NCBI GenBank assembly: GCA_033239525.1
Contig: BSYO01000011.1
Span: 12,303,078-12,367,077, forward strand
From: Nepenthes gracilis
Lineage: Eukaryota > Streptophyta > Magnoliopsida > Caryophyllales > Nepenthaceae
Length of the DNA stretch: 64,000 bases
Direction of reading: 5' to 3'
Made by a program: the position numbers and the translations under genes
Shown here: in pieces, positions 34,974 to 44,220 of the stretch
Position numbering within the stretch: the first letter of the stretch is position 1
How the letters are laid out: every line of letters starts with the position of its first letter
Notes under the pieces: generated by a model
Databases searched by the model: none
Told to the model about the DNA's origin: nothing
What the model saw: the letters and a program-made list of their open reading frames with translations, nothing else

Positions 34974-35029
34974 CTAACTCCTTATTCCGGGAGTTTAAAT
35001 TTTCGGCCTCCGATATGTTCACGATGGGA
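34974..35029 (-). other. Tat element polypurine tract and conserved 32-nt block
   Basis: The minus strand reads AATAAGGAGTTAG directly before the LTR start TGATGGGGATGG. The block 34,998-35,029 matches LARD 22,434-22,465 (31 of 32 by eye) at the same 24-nt distance from the LTR. Confidence 0.75.
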
Positions 35030-35169
35030 CGTAACATGCCATGTTGTCTTTTCAGCCCTTCCCCAGATTTTTCTTTTTACTGTTCTTTGGTGTGACTTCT
35101 CTCTTTTTTTTTGGCGGGCTGAGTGGTTGGACCAACAGAACTGCCAAAACCCAAAGTGGAAGTGGTCTT

Positions 35170-35710
35170 GTCAAAGAAGGCAGAGTGGATAGTTAACCCA
35201 CTTCATAGGATAAATGGATGATATTTGGAGTGCTAGGTAGAGCCAGAGTGGCAGTTGACTGGCTTTGTAGACCAAACAGCTGAAATCCATAGTGCGAGCG
35301 AAGCCGGAGTGGTAGTTGACCAATTTTATAGACCAAACAGTAGAAATCTTAAGTGCATGGCAGAGCTGGAGTGGTAGTTGACTGGCTTTGTAGACCAAAT
35401 GGATAAAATTCAGGGTGCATGGCAGAGTCGGAGCGATAGTTGACTGACTTCGTAGACCAAATAGCGGAAATTTAAACCGCGTGCCGGAGCTAGAATGGTA
35501 GTTATCTGGCTTCGTAGACCAAATGGCTAAAATTCAAAGTGCATGGTGGAGCCGGAGCAGTAGTTGATCAGTTTCGTAGGCCAAACGGTTGAAATCCGGA
35601 GTGTGTGGTGGAGCCGAAGGAGTAGTTAACCAGCTACGTAGACTAAACAGTTGAAATACGAAAGGCGAGGTAGAGTCGGAGTGGTAGTTGACTGGCTTCG
35701 ACCAAAGTAG
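35170..35710 (-). repeat. Tat element ~60-bp tandem array
   Basis: Eight or nine units containing GCCGGAGTGGTAGTTGACTG, GCTTCGTAGACCAAA and GGCTGAAATCC-like parts. Five keep TTGAC. It sits in the same position as the LARD array at 22,510-23,215 and has similar words. The minus-strand ORF at 35,171-35,398 is a translation of the array. Confidence 0.85.
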
Positions 35711-36155
35711 CTAGGAGGTCAAATCGGAAGGTTTTACTACATCGCCTTACTCCATCACCAACCGGGCACCTTAGGAGTTGTGCTTAGCGGCCTAGGAACT
35801 TATGTGTCTCTGTCGCCAACCCATCGTTTTCTACCACGTGTTGTCGCCAAAAAAAGGTTGTATCTTTGCCTTAAATGAGATGGGCGATTTGACCTGATTG
35901 CACGTCCCCTAGTTTCGACGCGTGGTAGGCATCATGAGTGCGCGTTTTCGAGGTGCCCATTTGAATTCTTGTGGTAGCTATCGTTATCAAAGGAGAGGCT
36001 TCATTCAAAACTTGCTTAGTCTCTGCTCCTTCTCTACAACTTAAATTTCTACGTATTCCATGGTTCCCAAAGTCGACACAACCAGCTTTTTTCTTGACAT
36101 TGGTGATATCTAGGCTTTATACGTCTAGTATGATATCCTGACGTTCATCCTGTAT

Positions 36156-37013
36156 GTGGTGCTAGGAGAGAACGATAGAGCTTGCTCCCCTCTGGAGAGA
36201 TTCATCACCATCTACGAGGCTCACCTACGTAGCGGGCTTCGTCTCCCCATTCCTGGGGAGCTGTTCGACATTTTTGAGGCCCTTAGAGTACCTGTGGTAA
36301 GGTTTCATTCGAATGCCATTCGGTACTTGTGCTCCTTAGGCATATTCCTTCATCATCGGGGGAGGTCCCTTACAGCAATGGCGGTAAAGGTTATCTTCCA
36401 CTTTCAACAAAGCGGGGATTGGATTTCACTATCCCTTTGTGAGTTACATATTAGCGAGACCATTCTCGATTCCGTTAAGAATTAGAAGGATAGATTCTTC
36501 TTTGTGAAGGTTTCCGAAGACTGGCCCATATCTAAGGTTTGGGGCAACATGCCAGTTATCTTCTCCAATAAGCCTTCACGCGAGGAGGTCAAGTCCATAG
36601 CATCGTTCACGGCCTTGATCCAAGCCCACCCTGAGGAGTTCCAGAGGGATTACCTTTTGTCCGCCAAGTCCCTCGCACTAGCCCGTTGGGGACCACCTTC
36701 TCTTCTCAAGGTCGTCAAGGCTGCCACTCCCCCACCAGCATAGTCGAAAAGGAAAGCCGGGACCCTGGTCATCGGCGATCCTTCTGACAGTCCGTCTCAG
36801 TGGTGATCTAATCCATCTGTTTGTTTCTTGTCATCTTCCACTGCCGAGGGCCTTCCAATGGTGGAGTGGATGAAGAGCATTGGCGAGCCATTTTCGGTGT
36901 CAACCCTCGAAGTCTGCCCAGATGTTGCCATCCCCGAGGATGACGCCATGGCGTTGTTAGCCAAAGTGCTCCCTGCTCTTCCTTCCAATGTGTCGGAGGG
37001 TATCAAGAGATGA
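36156..37013 (+). pseudogene. Antisense ORF, gypsy-type transposon N-terminal domain (PF04195-like)
   Basis: Reads opposite to gag-pol, between pol and the 3' LTR. One frame holds three open pieces separated by single stops (TAG at 36,483-36,485, stops near 36,742 and 36,804). Recognisable: SPLERFITIYEAHLRSGLRL, PIPGELFDIFEAL, RFFFVKVSEDWPISKVW and SLALARWGPP. This resembles the plant putative gypsy-type transposon domain found in antisense ORFs of Tat-lineage elements; its function is unknown. The third piece (36,828-37,013) is acidic and unrecognised. Only three stops in about 860 bases is much better preservation than the pol of the same element. Confidence 0.75.
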
Positions 37014-37287
37014 GGTTCAGTAGAGGCCCAAGAGGAGGAAGCCTATCCAGGGCCGGAGGTTGCTTGCCATCCCCTGGCGTCGGCTGCATTAGATTTCGAG
37101 ACTAGCCAACTGGCGGAGGCCAGGGAGGCTGTCGGTGTTGAGGCGGTGGCGATTGAGGTCCCTCCGCCGGTCGTGCCCTTGAGAGCCCCTATGATTGAGG
37201 AGACCTATGCCCGGGTGCATCGTGTCGAATTTTCATGCTTCATTGAGAATTGCTGGCCTGAACTCCTTTCACTTGTCTTGTTTGCAG

Positions 37288-37840
37288 GATGATGAAATGC
37301 TGCAGTTTTTGCAGACGTGCTTGCACCAACATATGGCCCAGTTCCAGGTACTAGAGGAGGAGGTCTACTGGTTGACGTAGACAAGGGTCGACCAGAGAGT
37401 GGTGGAAGAGCTGCAGGGCAGCTTGGGTGTTGCTACCTCTGAGATTGAGCTTTACTAGGTTTGTGTCATGGATCTCAAGCTCCAGTTGTCCAGGGCTTAG
37501 GGGGAGTTATGGAACTATGGGGCTACCCTGCATTGATCTGAGTAGGCCTTGTTGGCAGCCAAGCAGGACCTGGCGTCACTCCGGAGCAAGAACGCCAGAC
37601 TTTAGGAGTTGGCTTCTCGATTTGGCTTGGAAGAGTTGGGGTCAGTCCTGGCCGCAAGGGTCTAAGAGGGTTTTCGGTTGTGCTGGCGGATTGTCTCTAT
37701 TTTTTACCCTGGATTCCCCATCGGCGTTCTTGATCAAAGAAACAGGGCAGCTTTGCGTCGGACGGAACTGTTTGACTTTACCGGCGGGGAGGGCCTCTCG
37801 CTGTCTCACCCTCCGGCCTATCCTTAGCCTTAGGTGGATC
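37288..37840 (+). pseudogene. Antisense ORF C-terminal coiled-coil part
   Basis: In a different frame from the N-terminal part, starting right after a splice-acceptor-like TTGTCTTGTTTGCAG. It reads DDEMLQFLQTCLHQHM and VLEEEVYWLT, stop, VVEELQGSLGVATSEIELY and LLAAKQDLASLRSKNARL: heptad-rich and glutamate/leucine-rich, so probably coiled coil. RTELFDFTGGEGL follows near 37,760. Four or five stops (TAG or TGA) interrupt it. A poly(A)-like AATGAAATGAAAATC lies at 37,907. It is probably the second exon of the same antisense gene. Confidence 0.55.
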
Positions 37841-38234
37841 ATGTTTTATATTTTTTATTCTTCTTCTCTCTCTTTATATCAATTACTTGTACAGTGTAGT
37901 TTCTTAATGAAATGAAAATCTTTTAGTAAATGTGTTGATGATGTCTCCGTTTATGTACAGCCCTATTTTATTTTCACGGTCACCAACCAATTGGGTATGT
38001 TTGATTTTGTACCTGGGACCCATGCTGGGTTAAGGCCGCCGTTCTTGCGGGACCGGTCATGCCCTTGTTCTTGATCGTCGCAAACTGACAGTGCACTGTA
38101 TAATAATGTGATGTGACATTTACCATTATGATGATGCAAGCAGATTCGCTCAGGTGAGGACACGCGTCGCCTCCCCTTGAAGCGACGTGACCTTTTGGTT
38201 TCTACCGCGACGTCATTTTATGTAGAGGCTTTGC

Positions 38235-38553
38235 CTATTTAAGAGTGGTGTCTCCCGTCGCTCTATTCACTACTCTCCCCCATAGGTTTCTTTGCTTTTT
38301 CCATGGCTGATGGAGACATGATCGACATCTTGACGTTGCTTGCTCTTGCATGGGGGCGTCGTCTTCCACTTCCCTTGAACCCTTGACAGAAGAGGGGAGC
38401 AATGACAGACGAATGTCGACTGAGAATGACGAAGAAGACTCTGTGAGTGGGGTCGCCATCGAGGAAGGGAACCACTTGGGCATTCCATTGCTTGAACCCC
38501 GCGGCATCTTGGGGGCTCCTCCATTCTGTGAGTCTGTTGGTTCGTCTCGCTAG
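38235..38553 (+). pseudogene. Possible second antisense ORF with TATA-like box
   Basis: CTATTTAAGAG at 38,236 precedes an ATG at 38,303 (28 codons, ADGDMIDILTLLALAWG). In another frame 38,350-38,553 is open for 67 codons and acidic (ENDEEDSVSGVAIEEGNH). Minus-strand ORFs overlap the same bases, so which strand is meaningful is uncertain. I recognise no family. Confidence 0.25.
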
Positions 38554-38759
38554 GTATGTCGGTCTCATTGTGAAGTTGCATGGATGCCTGATAGATGTTT
38601 CCTATGGTTAATGCCTTTTCCACTCGCTAGCCTACGAGGGTGCCTTGCGGGTTGGATGAGTATATATTTCTGCAAAGAGACGAAATTGCCCGCATGATAC
38701 ACTCTCAGACTGACCAGTTATCTTTTGGACGTCATTCACATTCCGTGGTGAGGTCATGT

Positions 38760-39420
38760 CCATAACGGCTTTTATTTTCTTAGAGTTCGCCTTAATCTCG
38801 TTGAGAGATGATGAAACTCAAGAACTTTCCGGACGATACTCTAAAGACACACAGGGTTCAACTTTATCCGGTATGCCCGGAGTATCTCAGAGGCTTCAGC
38901 AAGGTCGCAAACATGGTCGTTGGTGGTCTTACTTTCAACGAGCATGCCGTCTACATACACCTTCATATTCTGACCGATTTGCTTTTTGAATATTTTGTTC
39001 ACAACCCTTTGGTAGGTGGCGCCTGTATTTTTCAGACCGAAGGGTATGACCTTATAGCAGTAGGTCCCCTAGTCAATCATGAAGGACGTGTGCGTCTCAT
39101 CTTCCTGGCTCATTCTGATCTAGTTGTATCCTGAGTATGTATCCATGAAACTCAGTAGTCCATGCCTGGACGTGGAGTCCACCAGTGGGTCGATCCTTAG
39201 TAGTGAGAAGTTTTCCTTCGGGCATGCCATATTAATGTCGGTGAAGTTAACGTATATCCGCCACTTTTTGTTGCTCTTCTTAACGAAAACTATATTAGAG
39301 AGCCGGTCTGAGTACTGGACTTTCCTTATAAATTCGTCATCCAGTAGTTTCTTCACTTTCTCCCGAATGGCAATGAGCTTCTCGACGGAGTGGTTTCTTT
39401 ACTTCTACCTGATGGGCATA
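38760..39420 (-). pseudogene. Tat element RT, partial
   Basis: Reading on the minus strand: EEFIR-type start at 39,356 (KKLLDDEFIRKVQYSDRLSN), VFVKKSNKKWRIYVNFTDIN, ACPKENFSLLRIDPLVD and LLSFMDTYSGYN, then a frameshift. A PFGL-like region lies near 39,020-39,050. The active site reads YVDGMLVES at 38,945-38,956 onward, where YVDD has become YVDG, so the second catalytic aspartate is lost. The RT ends near 38,760. No RNase H or integrase follows before the antisense ORF region. Confidence 0.85.
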
Positions 39421-39699
39421 TAGCCGGGATCGAGATCCAACTTATGGACCATTATTTCGGTCGAGGTTCAAGGCATATTAGCAGGGGTTCATGTGAAGAT
39501 ATCTGCATTCTGCCTTAAGAAGATGATTAGCTGGTCCTGCAGGGGTTCGGCGAGCGAGCCCCCTATTTGTATACATTTCTCTGGGTTGTCTGGATCCAAG
39601 GGAATGAGACGCCGTTTTGTGTGACTTGAGATAGATAACACGTTTGACTGGTTACCCGGTCGCTCAGCACTTCACTGATACCGCATACTGTCGAGAACT

Positions 39700-40176
39700 T
39701 CATTTTTAGATGGGGTATCGATGTCATGGCTCTGAATGCCGTTAGGCATGGTTAGCTGAGTATTGTGTTGTATACATGCGGGACGCTATCCTGGGGTATG
39801 TGCCCAAGGTAACTTCTAGCTAGATGGTCCCTTGGATGGCCACTGGTTCATTATCCAGTTCATAGAGTGGCTTTTCAGTCGGTTTCAGTTGACTCTTCTT
39901 CAAACCAAGTTTGAAATAAGCGTTAAGATAGAGTAAATTGCGTGAGCTTCCATTATCGATTTAAAAACTCATTTCAACTGGTAATCTACGTTACTATCTG
40001 AAACGAGGGTAGATACAACCAGGGGGTCAGTAGGGGGAGATATTATATGTGCCATATTTTTGTTGCTAAAATTAATGATATTGCCTCCTATCCTTGGCTT
40101 CTTATTCCCAGTCAGCCTCTCTTGTCGGTTTGGATTGTGAGTCTTGGTTAGCATGGCAGTCACCATATTAACCACT
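39700..40176 (-). pseudogene. Tat element protease remnant
   Basis: The minus strand reads AHIISPPTDPLVVSTLVSD from about 40,055, then IDNGSSRNLLYLNAYFKLGL with the retropepsin active site DNGSS at 39,943-39,957, then LKPTEKPLYELDNEPVAIQ. DNGSS is the form typical of Tat-lineage proteases. A stop precedes the motif and more follow, so it is non-functional. Confidence 0.8.
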
Positions 40177-41500
40177 ACGGCTGCGACCCAATTCCTTGGT
40201 TGCCACTACTATGGTCTGTCTTCGCCCGTCGAATCGGGATTTTGACCCAAGTTCTTCAGAAATTTGGTGTGGTGGCCTCTCCTTAACAATTCCTTAATTT
40301 CCTTCTATAGAGTTTGGCAATCCTCTATACTATGGCCCGAAGATTGATGGAAGTCACAGTATTTTGTTGGTCTTCTCCCTCTGGGTTCTTCACCGGCTTT
40401 GACCACTTCAAGAACTTTTCCTCTCTGATCTACATGAGGATGTTCACCCATGAGTCATTCAGAGGGGTCAAGTGTATGGGCCTAAACTCCCTCTGCGTAG
40501 TTGGCTCTGTCTTGGGCTGCTTCCTGCCAGAGTTGTCATGGCTCCCATTCATCCTTTTTCCGTCCGTTGACCTAGGGTGTGGGTGTTCTACCTATCCCAA
40601 GTTCTTTGCCTCGTTAGACTTCTCTGCCGCTTTGTAGGCTCAAGCAATGGGCTCAACCTCTTGGAAGGTTTGTGGGTCCTTATGGGCCAGATGTTTAAAA
40701 AAATATTCTGACTCCAGAGCAGAAATGAAGCTGCTCAACTTCATCTCATCGGTGAGCTTGGATATTTTTTGGGCCTTAGTGGTAAACCGCCCTAACTTCT
40801 TCAAATTCTCGCCCGAATTTTGCTTGAAGTGGGTAAGGTGCCAGGGTTGCTTCTCTTCTCAGCGGCTGAAAGCGTACTGCGCCAAGAAGCTATCGGCAAG
40901 GTCACAGAATCTTCGGATTGAATTTGTCGGCAGCCGATAAAACCAAATCCGGATGTCCCCCTTTTGAGTAAGGAAAAGTACTAGCACATAGTAGCCTCGT
41001 CTAGGCCCTGGAAGTTTAGCAAGGTGTAGAAGTGGTCAAGATGATCCATAAAATTAGTACTCCTGTCGTATGGTTCCAGGGTTGGCATTTGAACTTCGGA
41101 GGGAGTGGCTGAGTCCGAATCTCCATGGTGAAAGGAGACCTCTTCAGGTCAGAGGAGTGCTCGCTAACTTCTCCTTTGAACACACACTTTCATACCTTGT
41201 CAACTTTCTCCTCCACTCATGAGGATATTGCAGACTTTTTTGCATTGATGTAGGTTCTCAACTCCGATTACTCGGCCGAGTGGGGTGATGCTGTTGCCAC
41301 TGGCCAGTCGAGTAATGAGACAGGCTCCTTCTTGGACCAGGGGCCTTTGCCCATCGTGGGAGTAATGCAGATCTCTTCGTTGAGATCTCTCCTCCGAGGT
41401 CTCACAGCTCAGCCGTTCTTCCAACCTGGAACAACGTCTTGTGTTCGAGGCCATTTAGACGTCGAAGTTATCCGAGCATGTGGCCCTTCTGGTTGGCTTC
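40177..41500 (-). pseudogene. Tat element gag, degenerate
   Basis: The minus strand carries KYCDFHQSSGHSIEDCQTL at about 40,310-40,370, a CxFHxxxGHxxxxC nucleocapsid-like motif usual in Tat gag, followed by KEIKELLRRGHH. The upstream Retrotrans_gag region (40,600-41,150) is full of stops. An 84-codon open start lies at 41,200-41,454. The plus-strand ORFs in this interval are shadows. Confidence 0.75.
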
Positions 41501-41776
41501 TTCTTTTTTTAGCCTCCGCGCTTGGAGGCTGGGTTGTGGGCAAAGGAGGAATGAGCCCCCTACCTTTGCCTTCCTTTGCGGGCACAAAGCCCTTGGAGCA
41601 TCTGAGACATGTTGTTCATCTGCTTTGCCATGGCCAGGATGATGGGGGCCGGTTGCTCTTTCGCCCAGCTACCCATGCATCGCCAGGGAAGGTGACATCT
41701 TTGGCTGAAATGTTGACTTGGACTCTTGTGTTTACCATGCTTGTTGGGAAAATAGTGGTTAGGTCTTTCGTTTAAC

Positions 41777-41795
41777 TTCCTACAGACGATGTCAA
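41777..41795 (-). other. Tat element primer binding site
   Basis: TTGACATCGTCTGTAGGAA on the minus strand abuts the 5' LTR. It is a decayed form of the Tat-type TTGGCGCCGTCTGT site that is better kept in the LARD. Confidence 0.65.
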
Positions 41796-42716
41796 TGATA
41801 CATCCTAGATTCGAGTCTTTAATGGATTCAGGTTTGACTGGATCTTGGGTTCATGCTAACGTGGGTCCAAGTCTTCATGCTATTTGACTTGGATCCTATA
41901 CACCACAACCAAAGACAAGAAGTCAGAGGAAAATAATGGGACTCGCTCCTTGATTTATCTTCCGACGCTCAAATCAGTTATCCTTCTTCCGAAATAAAGA
42001 ATGGAAAGACAATTAATTGGAAATGGTGCAAGGAAGGGAATTTATGAGTCTGACTCGAAGGGGGTGCTCGGCGTGGAGTGGCTTTTGTGAGGATGCGCCC
42101 GTGGAAAGCGGCTTTCGGTGGTGCACGACATGGACTTGCTTTTCTGGCCATTGGGTTTGTGGAGAGCAAATAGTTCAAAAGAGAATGGTGCTTGATTCAT
42201 TCGAAGGTGGGATTATTTGTGTCGGTTTGAGCATTGAAGTGAGTGTGCCTCTGGAGTGTGTCCTATGACTTTTTATAGCCGCTTGACCTCACCACCCTTC
42301 CTCAGGGTTAGACGGCAAGGCTGGCAGCCCACTACCTGAAGAGGTTTCTTTCCATTCGGAGAGAAGATGCTCGTGCTATTTAGGGTAGCAACGATCGGAA
42401 GGAAGGATCCTTCCTCACGGAGATGCCACATACAGTGAATATTGGGGTTTTCATTATGGGACATGCGCTGTGTTGGGGACTTCCATTCCAGAGGAGATCA
42501 TGATCTAAGGAGATACTCCGTATTGCGACTAGTTAAGGCAAGCAATCTCTTATGCGTGGAAACGGGGTCATGGGCCATATACGGTTTGGACTACATCCGG
42601 CTTTCTGAAAGTCATCTCCCGTCAATTGGGGTGTTGAGCGTCCACTGGGCCAGTGGGCTGCACTTCTTTTGGGCTATCGTCTTTTCTAGGTAGGCCCATT
42701 TCAACTGTCCCCATCA
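41796..42716 (-). repeat. Tat element 5' LTR (right copy)
   Basis: The minus-strand TATA box GGCTATAAAAAGTC is at about 42,267-42,280. The part after it holds single units resembling the LARD array, such as GATGCGCCCGTGGAAAGCGG at 42,094. That links the two LTR families. Confidence 0.85.
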
Positions 42717-43486
42717 TATTGAAAATATTGTTCATGTGATATCGAGAATCATAATAATTTATCATTATATAAAGTTATAAATTTCAAGTTTCAAAAATAA
42801 TACTATTTTTTGAAAAATATTTCAAAATATAAAAATCAAAAATTTATTTAAATCAGTCCAACTTGTTATTCTTTTTTTCATAATAAACCTGACCAAAATT
42901 GGACCACCCGATTGGTCTAGTTCGGCAATTTAAAATTTTATGAGATGCGATCAATATATAAAAATATTATAGATTAACATTGTTATAAAATTATGCATTA
43001 TAATTTTTTTTTAATTGAACATAGTTATCAATTGATGTCAAGTATGGCCTAACCCCACCAAGATTATATTTTTTATAAATATATTTTTATTTTAAGTAAA
43101 TAATAATTTAAAAAAATGTTCAACATATTATATATTTTTATATAATTAATAAATTTTTGTAAAGATTTTTCATTGCAATATATACTTACATAATATTTTA
43201 TCATAAATATAATTTTTAAAATATTATATTTTTTGAATATCTGTTATAAAAATATAAATTTTTAGATAAATATAATAAAAATAAAAAAAAAACATCAATG
43301 AACCGGCTTGAATCAACCCAATTCTATTTTTATACAAACTTGGTCAAGTCTTTCAGCTAGTGTGACCGAATCTTATGTGGCCCTGTCTAATTTATATATT
43401 ATAAATTTTTATTTAAAATCAGCTTATATTTGAATTAAAAATTAATTTTAATCTACCTTACTTTAAAATAAAACTCAAAAAATATT
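42717..43486 (+). repeat. Dispersed repeat X, right half
   Basis: GAAAATATTGTTCATG..AAATAAAACTCAAAAAATATT matches 50,512-51,271. It shares GTTATAAATTT, GAACCGGCTTGAATCAACCC and TGTGGCCCTGTCTAATTTAT. Together with 33,845-34,080 it forms one repeat copy interrupted by the Tat element. Confidence 0.85.
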
Positions 43487-44220
43487 AAAAAAATGTTTTA
43501 TAAAGTTTGTCATTAGTTATAAAAAATAGTAGCATTTTATAAGTGTTAAGTGGTAATATTTTAAAATTATATTATTGTAACTATTATTTTGAACTCATTT
43601 AACCTTTTTTTTTTTTTTGGAATGGACCCACCTTTCCTACTTGTATTTTAAATTATATTATTATAATTATTATTTTGATTAGTACGGTTACCTATACTGA
43701 AATTAACATTAATTCGTACTAAAGGCACTATATCTTAGTAACATCACCTAGGATTGATTAGGAACAAAATAATATTAAAAGTCTTATTTGAATTAAATGA
43801 ATAACCATCCATTCTATATTAATTTAATGACAAATTTAAAAAATTATAAATGTCACAATCACTGCTACCATTAGTCATATTTGAATTTTCTATCCTCATT
43901 ATAACCATTTTTCATAATAAGGCTTAACCTTTTTATCATAATTTAAAATTAAATTTCCTAAAATTAAATTTCTTATTTTATGCTCAAAATTAAATTAAAT
44001 TCTGATTTTAATCCTTATTTTTTTAATATTTTAATTATTTGTTTCATAAATCAAAATTCAAAATAGATATTAGCCATTAACTTGATATTTAAATATTATT
44101 AAATGACCCAAAATATTATAGTATTCAAGCCATAATATTTAAATGTAATACCTATAAGTAGAGTTCAAATTGACAATCATGACCACAAATTATATACGTA
44201 ATGTACCGATTTTTAAATAT
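43487..44220. other. AT-rich intergenic stretch
   Basis: No gene or repeat recognised. It includes a T15-16 run near 43,603. Confidence 0.6.

Larger units (their letters stand above)
34081..42716 (-). mobile_element. Tat-lineage Ty3/gypsy element, degenerate, with antisense ORF
   Basis: Flanked by the perfect 5-bp TSD TATTG (34,076-34,080 and 42,717-42,721). LTRs 34,081-34,973 and 41,796-42,716 start TGATG/TGATA and end CCCCATCA in plus-strand view. The element reads on the minus strand: primer site inside the right LTR, gag, protease, partial RT, then antisense ORFs, a tandem array and the polypurine tract beside the left LTR. RNase H and integrase are not found. The Tat assignment rests on the gag CDFH..GH....C motif, the DNGSS protease and the antisense ORF. 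Confidence 0.88.

Noticed and set aside
40314..41775. Plus-strand ORFs of 97-147 codons in the Tat element
   Set aside because: They are antisense to the gag coding region identified on the minus strand (zinc knuckle at about 40,340) and match no family.
34081..42716. Tat element read as a plus-strand element because of the plus-strand ORF at 36,156
   Set aside because: Gag, protease and RT, the primer site and the polypurine tract all read on the minus strand; the plus-strand ORF is the antisense ORF.
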